Shown one piece after another: positions 1-5,723 of a DNA stretch of 5,723 bases. The notes under the pieces are model-generated. The model searched no databases. It saw only the letters and a program-made list of their open reading frames with translations, and was not told the origin of the DNA. Position 1 is the stretch's first letter. Each line of letters begins with the position of its first letter. This DNA is from Comamonadaceae bacterium. GTDB taxonomy: Bacteria > Pseudomonadota > Gammaproteobacteria > Burkholderiales > Burkholderiaceae_C. The position numbers were made by a program, and so were the translations under genes. Location: positions 1 through 5,723 of the forward strand of contig CANLWQ010000139.1 of the NCBI GenBank assembly GCA_947494405.1. The letters are read 5' to 3'.

Positions 1-1830
1 GTTCGGGTTGGCCTCTATTTCAGCGGCCGTGCCTTGGGCCATCACCCGCCCGCCGTGCACGCCTGCGCCTGGCCCCATGTCAATGCAGTGATCGCTGGCG
101 CGAATCATGTCTTCGTCGTGCTCGACCACCAACACGCTGTTGCCAATGTCGCGCAGGTGTTTCAAAGTGTCTATCAAGCGGTCGTTGTCGCGCTGGTGCA
201 AACCTATGCTGGGCTCGTCCAGCACATACATCACGCCCGTGAGCCCCGAGCCAATTTGCGAAGCCAAGCGTATGCGCTGCGCCTCGCCGCCCGACAAGGT
301 ATCAGCACTGCGTGAAAGGCTGAGGTAGGTAAGCCCCACATCATTTAAAAACTTCAGCCGGTTGGCCACTTCGCGAATCACTTTTTCGCCAATGTCGGCC
401 TTGTTGCCCAAAAGCTTCAAGTCTTGGAAATACGCTTGGCATTCGGCCAAGGTGATGTGGCTCACATCGTGCATGGTGCGCGCCTGCAGGCCTTCGCCTA
501 AGCGCACATTGCGCGCCTCTATACGTAAACGCGTGCCTTGGCATTCTTGGCAAGGGCGGTGCCCTCGGTAACGCGACAACTCCTCGCGCACCAAGGCCGA
601 GTCGGTGTCGTGGTAGCGGCGCGTCATATTGGGCACTATGCCTTCGAACGCATGCAGCTTGCTGGTTTTGCGACCCGCTTTGGCGCCCGACTCCAGCACA
701 TAGCTGAACTTGATTTCTTCCGTGCCCGAACCAAACAAAACAACGTTTTGTACCGCTTCGGGCAAATTCTCAAACGGGGTTTCCAAATCGAAAGCGTAAT
801 GCTTGGCCAAGCTTTGCAGCATGGCGAAGTAATACGCGTTGCGCTTGTCCCAGCCTTTGATGGCACCACTGGCCAAGCTGAGCGTGGGGAAAGCAACGAT
901 GCGGGCGGGGTCAAAAAAGGTTTGTTCGCCCAAGCCCTCGCAAGCCGGACATGCACCCAGCGGCGAGTTAAAAGAAAACAAGCGCGGCTCAAGCTCGCCA
1001 ATGGCGTAGTTGCAATGCGGACAGGCAAAACGGGCGTTGAAAGCTTGCTCGACGCCGCTGTCCATGTCGAGCACCACAGCGCGGCCATCGGCCAAGCGCA
1101 GAGCGGCCTCCAAGCTTTCGGCCAAACGCGTGGCCATATCGGGGCGCACCTTCAAGCGGTCCACCACCACATCGATATCGTGTTTTTCTTTTTTCTCTAA
1201 GGCTGACAAGTCGGCCATCTCTACCACTTGTCCATCGATACGAAAACGCACAAAACCCAGCGCTTGCATTTGCAAGAAGACCTCGGCGAATTCGCCCTTG
1301 CGCTCACGTGCCACCGGCGCCATGACCATGATGCGTGCATCTTGCGGCATGGCCAACACCGCATCGACCATTTGAGACACGCTAGACGACTGCAGCGGCA
1401 CGCCGTGCTCGGGGCAATGCGGTGTACCGGCGCGGGCAAACAACAAGCGCAAGTAATCGTGAATTTCGGTGACTGTGCCCACGGTGGAGCGCGGGTTGTG
1501 GCTGGTGGCTTTTTGCTCGATGGCGATGGCCGGTGACAAGCCTTCAATCAGGTCCACATCGGGCTTGTCCATGCGCTGCAAAAACTGCCGCGCATAGGCT
1601 GAGAGGCTTTCCACATAGCGGCGCTGGCCTTCGGCGTACAAAGTGTCAAAGGCCAAGCTGGACTTGCCCGAGCCCGACAAGCCGGTGATGACCACCAACT
1701 GGTTGCGCGGTATATCGACGTCTATGTTTTTCAGGTTGTGCGTGCGCGCACCGCGCACACTGATGCGGCCAAAAGCACTGGGGCCACGCATTTGGGTGCC
1801 TAAATAATGCGCGTCAGTTGGAGAATTCAC
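1..1830 (-). CDS. uvrA: UvrA, excinuclease ABC subunit A (3' end cut off by window edge)
   Basis: UvrA is the damage-recognising ABC-type ATPase of nucleotide excision repair; it loads UvrB onto lesions in the cytoplasm. The window holds 610 codons, the first ATPase half of a protein normally about 940 to 1000 residues long. Visible in order are Walker [10 protein letters not shown] at residues 50-58 (K56), a zinc module C270-x2-C273-x20-C294-x2-C297 with the same spacing as in E. coli UvrA, the ABC signature SGGEAQR from S513, and Walker B with D538-E539 followed by [10 protein letters not shown]. The frame stays intact at all of these motifs. The start is taken as GTG at 1830, because a TGA lies in frame shortly upstream and no in-frame ATG lies between. 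An ATG at codon 14 (position 1791) is the alternative and would give a length closer to E. coli; neither has a strong Shine-Dalgarno sequence. The second ATPase half and the remaining zinc-finger region lie outside the window. Identity is near certain. Confidence 0.98.
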   Translation of the reverse strand, partial: MNSPTDAHYLGTQMRGPSAFGRISVRGARTHNLKNIDVDIPRNQLVVITGLSGSGKSSLAFDTLYAEGQRRYVESLSAYARQFLQRMDKPDVDLIEGLSPAIAIEQKATSHNPRSTVGTVTEIHDYLRLLFARAGTPHCPEHGVPLQSSSVSQMVDAVLAMPQDARIMVMAPVARERKGEFAEVFLQMQALGFVRFRIDGQVVEMADLSALEKKEKHDIDVVVDRLKVRPDMATRLAESLEAALRLADGRAVVLDMDSGVEQAFNARFACPHCNYAIGELEPRLFSFNSPLGACPACEGLGEQTFFDPARIVAFPTLSLASGAIKGWDKRNAYYFAMLQSLAKHYAFDLETPFENLPEAVQNVVLFGSGTEEIKFSYVLESGAKAGRKTSKLHAFEGIVPNMTRRYHDTDSALVREELSRYRGHRPCQECQGTRLRIEARNVRLGEGLQARTMHDVSHITLAECQAYFQDLKLLGNKADIGEKVIREVANRLKFLNDVGLTYLSLSRSADTLSGGEAQRIRLASQIGSGLTGVMYVLDEPSIGLHQRDNDRLIDTLKHLRDIGNSVLVVEHDEDMIRASDHCIDMGPGAGVHGGRVMAQGTAAEIEANPN

Positions 1831-1898
1831 GGTGATTTGGGCTTTCTCTAGGGCAACCCGACATCATAGCCAACCCGTTTATGCGCTACCCTTTGAAG
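1831..1898 (-). promoter_or_regulatory. waaF-uvrA intergenic gap with candidate uvrA promoter
   Basis: This 68-base gap holds a good -10 candidate, TATGAT on the minus strand (1863-1868), which would place the transcript start about 25 bases before the uvrA GTG. No convincing -35 hexamer is found at 16 to 18 bases. The heptamer CGGGTTG (minus strand) occurs twice, at 1871-1877 and 1854-1860, one copy on each side of the -10 candidate. I see no LexA-type box (CTG-N10-CAG) and no terminator-like hairpin with a T run after waaF, so read-through from waaF is also possible. The promoter call rests on the -10 alone and is weak. Confidence 0.3.
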
Positions 1899-2918
1899 CT
1901 AACCACTGACCACTTCACGCCAAGCCAGCGCAACCCGCTCGGGCGTCAAATCATTCAAGCAGCGCATATGCCCCAAGGGGCACACCCGCTCAAAGCAGGG
2001 CGCACAGTCCAACGGCGGTTGGTAATTGGCCTCGGTTTTCAGCCACATCACCACCGCTTTGTCGCTCAAAGGCGGCGTGTGCAAGGGGCTGGACGAGCCA
2101 AACAGCGCCAGTTGCGGCACACCCATGGCGGCAGCCACATGCATGAGGCCAGAGTCGTTGCTGAGCATGGCCTGGGCTGAGGCAATCAAGGCCATGGCTT
2201 GGCTCAAGTCGGTTTGGCCCGCCAAGCTGCGTGCAAGCTTGGGCCGCTCTTGGTTGATGCGCTCAGCAATGTCTTCACACAAGGAGGCTTCTTTGGCCGA
2301 GCCCAGCAACACCACCGGCAAATCGGTGCGTGCAGCGATATCCGCAAAGTAGGCAGCGGGCCAACGTTTGGCGGGGCCAAATTCCGCGCCGGGCGCAAAC
2401 ACCGCGTAAGCGCCCAGCTTCAAGTCGAAATGCAACAAACTGTTTTTCAACACATCCAAGGACAAATCCAGCTTGGGCTGCAATGTGGTGTCGGTGTCTG
2501 CTTGCGCCAAAGCCAAGTAATGCGCCACCATGGAACCGCGGCTGTGTTTGCTGGGGTTGGCCATGCGTTGATTGAGCAAAACAAGGCGCAACTCGCCTTG
2601 GTAACCGATGCGCTTTGGGATACCCGCCAACCAAGGCAGCAAGGCGCTCTTGAATGAATTGGGGCAGACATATGCCCGCTCAAACCGGCCCTGCCACTGC
2701 TTGGCCAAAGCGCGCCGCGCCGACAAATGCAAACCACCACGGGGAAACGGCAGTTCAATCACCTCGGCAACAGAGGACATGGCGCGGTAAATCGGCGCCA
2801 CCCATGGCATGGCAGCTACGGTCAGGCGTTCACCACGCTTTGCCAACACCCGCATCAAGGGTTCGGTCATCACCGCGTCGCCTATCCACTGCGGCGCTAT
2901 CACCAAGCTGGCTGTCAT
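1899..2918 (-). CDS. waaF: LPS heptosyltransferase II (glycosyltransferase family 9)
   Basis: WaaF (RfaF) transfers the second L-glycero-D-manno-heptose from ADP-heptose onto the inner core of lipopolysaccharide at the cytoplasmic face of the inner membrane. The 339-residue length fits the family (E. coli WaaF is about 348). The N-terminal Rossmann domain carries WIGDAVMTEP (residues 11-20; D14 is the acidic residue at the position proposed as catalytic in this family). The C-terminal nucleotide-sugar domain shows FAPGAEFGPAKRWP (174-187), LLGS (204-207) and LSNDSGLMHVAAAMGVP (252-268), then ALFGSSSP. The Cys-rich tail with C305, C308, C313 and C320 is typical of WaaF and argues against WaaC. 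The ATG at 2918 has no recognisable Shine-Dalgarno sequence; directly upstream is AT-rich sequence and a GGGGTCAG repeat. The gene follows the zinc-finger gene by 27 bases and probably belongs to the ilvE transcript. Substrate order (heptose II) is inferred from family resemblance. Confidence 0.93.
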   Translation of the reverse strand: MTASLVIAPQWIGDAVMTEPLMRVLAKRGERLTVAAMPWVAPIYRAMSSVAEVIELPFPRGGLHLSARRALAKQWQGRFERAYVCPNSFKSALLPWLAGIPKRIGYQGELRLVLLNQRMANPSKHSRGSMVAHYLALAQADTDTTLQPKLDLSLDVLKNSLLHFDLKLGAYAVFAPGAEFGPAKRWPAAYFADIAARTDLPVVLLGSAKEASLCEDIAERINQERPKLARSLAGQTDLSQAMALIASAQAMLSNDSGLMHVAAAMGVPQLALFGSSSPLHTPPLSDKAVVMWLKTEANYQPPLDCAPCFERVCPLGHMRCLNDLTPERVALAWREVVSG

Positions 2919-2950
2919 AAATAATCGGGGTCAGATCCCAATTAATTAAT
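2919..2950. repeat. imperfect palindrome (GGGGTCAGATCCC type) in front of waaF
   Basis: The short gap before waaF contains GGGGTC-A-GATCCC (2927-2939), whose arms match except for one position (GGGGTC against GGGATC on the other strand). It is followed by an AT-rich self-complementary stretch, AATTAATTAAT, that runs over the TAA stop of the zinc-finger gene. The 10-mer TCGGGGTCAG (2925-2934) recurs in front of ilvE at 4101-4110. From memory, similar GGGATCTGACCCC intergenic elements are frequent in betaproteobacterial genomes, but this was not checked. It could be a dispersed REP-like element, a weak hairpin in the mRNA, or chance. Confidence 0.5.
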
Positions 2951-3146
2951 GCGCGGCCACATGCTCGCCCGCTTTCAGCTGGTACGCGGTGCTGCAATAC
3001 GGGCACTTGGCGTGACCGGTGCGCGCCACATCCAAAAACACCTTGGGGTGGCTGTTCCAAATCTTCATATCTGCCAAGGGGCTGGGGCAATACACGCCGC
3101 CATGGCCGTTAAGGTCTTTGGCTAACAATTCAACCGTTTTTTGCAT
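2946..3146 (-). CDS. small CHCC-type zinc-finger domain protein
   Basis: This 66-residue protein matches the zf-CHCC family (the domain also found in the NDUFS6 subunit of mitochondrial complex I). The putative metal ligands are C20, H33, C48 and C51, with H45 as a further candidate, in the contexts GGVYCPSP, NSHPKVFLD and HAKCPYCSTAYQL. It has no signal peptide or membrane segment, so it is cytoplasmic. The start is set at the ATG at 3146: it lies two bases after the ilvE stop and has AAGG (3154-3157) at seven bases. A longer reading from a TTG at 3167 would overlap ilvE by 19 bases and lacks a ribosome site. The AAGG lies inside the last codons of ilvE, which suggests translational coupling. 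In many betaproteobacteria a gene of this type sits between ilvE and waaF (recalled synteny). Its molecular function in bacteria is not established, and I assign none. Confidence 0.9.
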   Translation of the reverse strand: MQKTVELLAKDLNGHGGVYCPSPLADMKIWNSHPKVFLDVARTGHAKCPYCSTAYQLKAGEHVAAH

Positions 3147-3148
3147 GC

Positions 3149-4087
3149 TTAAACCTTGGTCAGCCAATGCGAATACTTGGCGTTGCGGCCGTTGACAATG
3201 TCAAAGAACGCGGTTTGGATTTTTTCGGTGATGGGGCCACGACTGCCCGCGCCTATTTCGATGCGGTCGAGTTCGCGCACCGGTGTCACTTCGGCCGCCG
3301 TGCCGGTGAAAAACGCCTCATCAGCGATATAAACCTCGTCGCGGGTGATGCGCTTTTGCACGATTTCAAGGCCCAAATCTTTGGCGATGTGAAACACCGT
3401 GTTGCGGGTGATGCCATTCAAAGCGCCAGCCGATAAATCGGGAGTGTAAATCACGCCGGCCTTGATGATGAACAGGTTTTCACCTGCTCCCTCAGACACA
3501 AAACCACTGGCGTCGAGCAGCAAGGCCTCGTCATAGCCGTCGTCTAAGGCTTCCATATTGGCCAAAATCGAGTTGGTGTAATTGCTCACCGCCTTGGCTT
3601 GGGTCATGGTGATGTTGACATGGTGGCGGGTGTAGCTGCTGGTTTTCACGCGAATACCGCGCTTCATACCTTCTTCACCCAAGTAAGCGCCCCAGGTCCA
3701 AGCGGCGACCATCAGGTGAATTTGGTTGCCCTTGGGGGATACACCCAGCTTTTGCGAGCCAATCCAGGTGAGCGGGCGTATATAGCCGCTTTTCAAATTG
3801 TTTTCTCTCACCACGGTGCATTGCGCCTGAATGACTTCTTCGGGCGTGAAGGGAATCTTCATACGCAGAATTTTCGCGCTGTTGAACAAGCGCTCAGTGT
3901 GTTCTTGCAAACGAAAAATGGCCGTGCCTTGCGCGGTGTCGTATGCGCGCACACCCTCGAAAGCACCACAGCCGTAGTGCAAGGTGTGGGAAAGCACATG
4001 GATTTTCGCGTCGCGCCAATCGACCAACTCGCCGTCCATCCAAATCTTGCCGTCGCGGTCGTGCATAGGTGGGGGCTGGGCGCTCAT
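3149..4087 (-). CDS. ilvE: branched-chain amino acid aminotransferase
   Basis: IlvE is a cytoplasmic PLP-dependent (fold type IV) enzyme that exchanges amino groups between glutamate and the 2-oxo acids of valine, leucine and isoleucine, the last step of their synthesis. The 312-residue length matches the family (E. coli about 309). Characteristic features are HTLHYGCGAFEGVRAY (34-49), FRLQEHTERLFNSAK (58-72), the PLP-binding lysine K165 in MTQAKAVSNY, GFVSEGAGENLF (195-206; E199 is the expected cofactor-contacting acid), NGITRNTV (224-231) and FFTGTAAEVTPV (259-270). The ATG at 4087 is preceded by AAAGGA (4093-4098) at five bases, a good ribosome site. It leads a close block with the zinc-finger gene and waaF and follows the 138-residue hypothetical gene by 44 bases. 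The sequence looks complete and unbroken. A D-amino acid aminotransferase of the same fold is less likely given the length and motifs. Confidence 0.97.
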   Translation of the reverse strand: MSAQPPPMHDRDGKIWMDGELVDWRDAKIHVLSHTLHYGCGAFEGVRAYDTAQGTAIFRLQEHTERLFNSAKILRMKIPFTPEEVIQAQCTVVRENNLKSGYIRPLTWIGSQKLGVSPKGNQIHLMVAAWTWGAYLGEEGMKRGIRVKTSSYTRHHVNITMTQAKAVSNYTNSILANMEALDDGYDEALLLDASGFVSEGAGENLFIIKAGVIYTPDLSAGALNGITRNTVFHIAKDLGLEIVQKRITRDEVYIADEAFFTGTAAEVTPVRELDRIEIGAGSRGPITEKIQTAFFDIVNGRNAKYSHWLTKV

Positions 4088-4134
4088 GGGTATCCTTTAT
4101 TCGGGGTCAGCGTAGTCTAAGGCTGGCGATTTTA
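4088..4134 (-). promoter_or_regulatory. ilvE leader with possible -10 box and GGGGTCAG element
   Basis: TAAAAT on the minus strand (4129-4134) is one mismatch from a -10 consensus and would give ilvE a leader of about 35 bases; it overlaps the stop codon of the upstream hypothetical gene. No fitting -35 hexamer is visible inside that gene, so the call is tentative. Within the leader lies TCGGGGTCAG (4101-4110), the same 10-mer found in front of waaF, then the AAAGGA ribosome site at 4093-4098. There is no leader peptide rich in Leu, Ile or Val codons, so classical attenuation is not supported. Confidence 0.3.
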
Positions 4135-4548
4135 CGTTGCATCTTGTGGTGCGGCCGGCTCTGCGGCCCGCACCAAGGTCCATTGGCGCAAACGGCCTTC
4201 TTGAAAATGGCATTGCACACAGTCGTTTGCGCCGTCGCGCCACTCGAAAATATCCATGGTTTTGTCGTCGCTGGGCAGGCGTTGGCCCAAGCTGGCGGCC
4301 AAGCCAATCACCTTGAGCAAACGCAAACCGTTATGTAACTGGGCGTGGAACATGATGGCATTGTTGACCGAGCCCACAGGCTGATCGGCAGCGCGCTCCA
4401 TGGTTTGCATCAGACCGGTGGAGAGTTGCAGCAGCCAAAAAATAATGCCACTGGAAACCAGCGAAAAGCCCCACCAGCCAAAGGCCCGAAACGAGCCGTA
4501 CAGCAAGACTGCCAAGCCCAAGACCACCGCTAAATTTCGCCCATTCAT
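4132..4548 (-). CDS. hypothetical protein with two membrane helices and a CxxCH motif
   Basis: I do not recognise a named family for this 138-residue protein. Two hydrophobic helices are visible at about residues 5-22 and 25-46, separated by a short RAFGWWG turn, followed by a soluble tail of about 90 residues with MFHAQLHNGLRLLKVIGLAASLG and IFEWRDGANDCVQCHFQEGRLRQW-like parts (only partly quoted here: D109-C110-V-Q-C113-H114). By charge (R4 at the N-terminus) both ends are predicted to be cytoplasmic. The ATG at 4548 has no clear ribosome site; it begins 23 bases after the cytochrome b stop. It lies between a cytochrome pair and ilvE and is probably co-transcribed with the former. The CxxCH motif is striking next to haem proteins, but the predicted topology would put it on the wrong side of the membrane for cytochrome c maturation. 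Codon use resembles its neighbours and the frame is open throughout, so a real gene is likely. Confidence 0.8.
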   Translation of the reverse strand: MNGRNLAVVLGLAVLLYGSFRAFGWWGFSLVSSGIIFWLLQLSTGLMQTMERAADQPVGSVNNAIMFHAQLHNGLRLLKVIGLAASLGQRLPSDDKTMDIFEWRDGANDCVQCHFQEGRLRQWTLVRAAEPAAPQDAT

Positions 4549-4571
4549 GGCGGATATTTTGACTTAAATGG

Positions 4572-5201
4572 CTAGGCTCTCAACTGCGTATACGCAAACC
4601 ACAGCACGCACAAGAAAAGAGCCAAGCCAAGCAGCCCCCAATTGCGGTGTATGCCCGCTTGGCGGTCTGCCTGCTTGCGGCCAATCAACATGGCTTTGAG
4701 CAAGTTTTCGCCGTGGGTGCGGCTGCTCCACAACACCCCCAACACATGCACCACCACCAGCATCATGAGGGTGTTGGACACTATTTCATGCGCCTCTTCC
4801 GTCCACTCGGCTGCGTTATCGGCCAAAGCCAGCCAGCCGGTGTAGACGCTCAGCGCCACCAATGCCATGAGCAAAATCACAGCCACTGCGCCCACCGGGT
4901 TGTGGCCTACAAAATGTTGCGGCTCGCTGCTTCGCAAGCTCTTGATGTAAGACCACACTTGTGCCGGCCCGCGCACAAATTCGCTGAACCTTGCATAACG
5001 TGTGCCGACAAGCCCCCAGACCACGCGAAACCCAATCAAGCCCGCCGCCACCCAACCCAAGGTGTGGTGCAAGCGCTCGAAATCTTTGCTCTCGCCGGTG
5101 ACATAGGCGCCAATCACGCTGGCGACCAAGGTCCAATGAAAGACCCGCACGGGCCAGTCCCATACTTTGACGCTGGTGATTTCTGTTTCAGTAGAGTTCA
5201 T
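4572..5201 (-). CDS. cytochrome b561 family membrane protein (di-haem b subunit)
   Basis: This 209-residue integral membrane protein fits the bacterial cytochrome b561 / Ni,Fe-hydrogenase b-type subunit family, which passes electrons between quinol and a periplasmic partner. It opens with the typical VKVWDWPVRVFHWTLV (residues 11-26; H22), followed by RLHHTLGW (H45, H46), GHNPVGA (H100-N-P), EEAHEIVSN (H138) and VVHVLGV (H152). H22, H45 or H46, H138 and H152 are the likely ligands of two b haems. About five helices are visible, near 17-36, 46-65, 103-123, 140-160 and 187-206, the last beyond the usual four-helix core. Its ATG (5199-5201) overlaps the stop of the dihaem cytochrome gene as ATGA, and it has no ribosome site of its own, so translation is probably coupled. 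The neighbour makes a role as membrane partner of the DHC cytochrome likely; a hydrogenase subunit is unlikely because no hydrogenase gene is visible. The exact electron acceptor is unknown. Confidence 0.92.
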   Translation of the reverse strand: MNSTETEITSVKVWDWPVRVFHWTLVASVIGAYVTGESKDFERLHHTLGWVAAGLIGFRVVWGLVGTRYARFSEFVRGPAQVWSYIKSLRSSEPQHFVGHNPVGAVAVILLMALVALSVYTGWLALADNAAEWTEEAHEIVSNTLMMLVVVHVLGVLWSSRTHGENLLKAMLIGRKQADRQAGIHRNWGLLGLALFLCVLWFAYTQLRA

Positions 5202-5671
5202 GAGGGAATCAGCACGGTTTTGGCGTTGTATTCGCCAGAGGGTGCGCCACGGTGACAGGCGGCGCAGTTAGAGGGACTTTTCACATAAAGGTTTTTCCAG
5301 ACTTTGGCGGGCAGTTTTTTACTGACTTTATGAATGCCTAGCCACCACTCCGCACGGGTGATGCGGTTATCGGGCGGTATCTGTTCGCCCACCCATTCTG
5401 GGTTGATGGCCTTGGTTTGCAGCCAATGGGCAATCGCGCTTTGGGTGTCACTGTTGAGCAGCACGTTGGCGGCGAAGTGCTTTGGCAAACCATCGGTGAT
5501 GTTTTTCCAAGCGGCAGCAGGCAGCAAGCCCGGTGGGTAAGCGAAATGGCAGACCGAGCACTCTTGCTGGTAAGCGGTGAGGGCAGGCGCTGGCACCACA
5601 CGCTGGGCGTGGCTAGAGGTGGCCCATAGCAGGCTGATAACAATAAGCACCCACTTTGACAGGGTTTGCAT
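5198..5671 (-). CDS. periplasmic dihaem cytochrome c, DHC type
   Basis: This 157-residue protein has a Sec signal peptide (K6, hydrophobic core about 7-18, predicted cleavage after SSHA at residue 22) and two covalent haem c sites, CSVCH (38-42) and CAACH (136-140). Between them are features typical of the DHC family: GLPKHFAANVLL (H65), IAHWLQTKA (81-88) and RITRAEWWLGIH (103-114; H114). H65 and H114 are plausible distal ligands. In the characterised case from Rhodobacter sphaeroides, DHC donates electrons to the haem protein SHP and is encoded with a cytochrome b. Here the cytochrome b gene overlaps it by four bases, which supports the same membrane-to-periplasm electron route. The ATG at 5671 has a strong AAGGAG ribosome site eight bases upstream, lying in a possible hairpin. 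No shp gene appears in the 52 bases left upstream; whether one lies further out cannot be seen. Confidence 0.9.
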   Translation of the reverse strand: MQTLSKWVLIVISLLWATSSHAQRVVPAPALTAYQQECSVCHFAYPPGLLPAAAWKNITDGLPKHFAANVLLNSDTQSAIAHWLQTKAINPEWVGEQIPPDNRITRAEWWLGIHKVSKKLPAKVWKNLYVKSPSNCAACHRGAPSGEYNAKTVLIPS

Positions 5672-5673
5672 CG

Positions 5674-5701
5674 CAACTTCTCCTTGATGACAGGAGAGTT
5701 G
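5674..5701 (-). promoter_or_regulatory. hairpin overlapping the ribosome binding site of the dihaem cytochrome gene
   Basis: On the minus strand, CAACT and CTCC (5701-5697 and 5696-5693) pair with GGAG and AGTTG (5683-5680 and 5678-5674), giving nine base pairs with one bulged A (5679) and a nine-base loop (5692-5684). The GGAG in the 3' arm is the core of the AAGGAG Shine-Dalgarno sequence (5685-5680). If formed in the mRNA, the stem would hide the ribosome site of the dihaem cytochrome gene. No T run follows, so it is not a typical terminator. Formation and function are inferred from pairing only. Confidence 0.45.
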
Positions 5702-5723
5702 TAGTTGGAGCCGCCCCCAAAGA

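Noticed and set aside
538..1200. A 220-codon open frame on the plus strand
   Set aside because: It lies fully antisense to uvrA, whose zinc module and other motifs are intact. Its translation has no recognisable domain and it has no good ribosome site, so it is a shadow of the minus-strand codon pattern.
2199..2657. A 152-codon open frame on the plus strand opposite waaF
   Set aside because: No family resemblance, and the opposite strand is a complete glycosyltransferase with conserved motifs.
2927..2950. Rho-independent terminator between the zinc-finger gene and waaF
   Set aside because: The GGGGTCAGATCCC palindrome has short arms with a mismatch and essentially no loop, and there is no clean T run after a strong stem on the minus strand.
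3147..3167. Longer zinc-finger protein starting at TTG 3167
   Set aside because: It would overlap ilvE by 19 bases from a rare start codon without a ribosome site, while the ATG at 3146 has AAGG at seven bases.
3599..4120. A 173-codon open frame on the plus strand
   Set aside because: It is antisense to ilvE, which carries all expected catalytic motifs; nothing supports an independent gene.
4647..5255. A 202-codon open frame on the plus strand
   Set aside because: It is antisense to the cytochrome b gene and the end of the dihaem cytochrome gene. The product is rich in His, Ala and Gln with no domain pattern, as expected for the complement of a membrane protein gene.
5674..5701. Terminator of a gene lying beyond the right edge
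   Set aside because: The stem is not followed by a T run on the minus strand, and it overlaps the ribosome site of the dihaem cytochrome gene, which fits a leader structure better.

Overview
The window looks like a stretch of core chromosome from a betaproteobacterium, most likely a member of the Burkholderiales and probably Comamonadaceae-like. The grounds are the UvrA N-terminus, the ilvE / CHCC zinc-finger / waaF gene order, and the moderately GC-rich codon use. The genus assignment is an inference from recalled protein style, not from a search. All six recognised genes, five complete-looking small-to-medium genes plus a hypothetical one making up the upstream blocks, and the partial uvrA are on the minus strand, so transcription runs from the right edge towards position 1. 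Coding density is very high: the longest gap between genes is 68 bases, and there is no stretch of 300 bases without a gene.

Right part (5723 to 4132): a secreted dihaem c-type cytochrome of the DHC type, with two CxxCH motifs and a signal peptide, overlaps by four bases (ATGA) with a membrane cytochrome b of the b561 family. Together they look like a small electron-transfer module in which membrane cytochrome b passes electrons from the quinol pool to a periplasmic dihaem cytochrome. In other bacteria such pairs accompany the oxygen-binding cytochrome SHP, but no shp gene is visible here. Next comes a 138-residue hypothetical protein with two predicted membrane helices and, unexpectedly, a CxxCH motif.

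Middle part (4131 to 1899): ilvE (branched-chain aminotransferase), a 66-residue CHCC-type zinc-finger protein and waaF (LPS heptosyltransferase II) form a tight block with gaps of 2 and 27 bases. A shared 10-base element containing GGGGTCAG lies just upstream of both ilvE and waaF; the waaF copy is part of an imperfect palindrome.

Left part (1898 to 1): a 68-base gap with a weak candidate promoter precedes uvrA, the nucleotide excision repair ATPase. It is truncated by the window edge after its first ATPase half (610 codons present).

I see no mobile elements, CRISPR arrays, tRNA or rRNA genes, and no sign of horizontally acquired DNA. This is mostly an ordinary housekeeping region. The points most worth a second look are a hairpin that would hide the ribosome binding site of the dihaem cytochrome, the GGGGTCAG repeat at two gene starts, and the CxxCH motif in the hypothetical protein.
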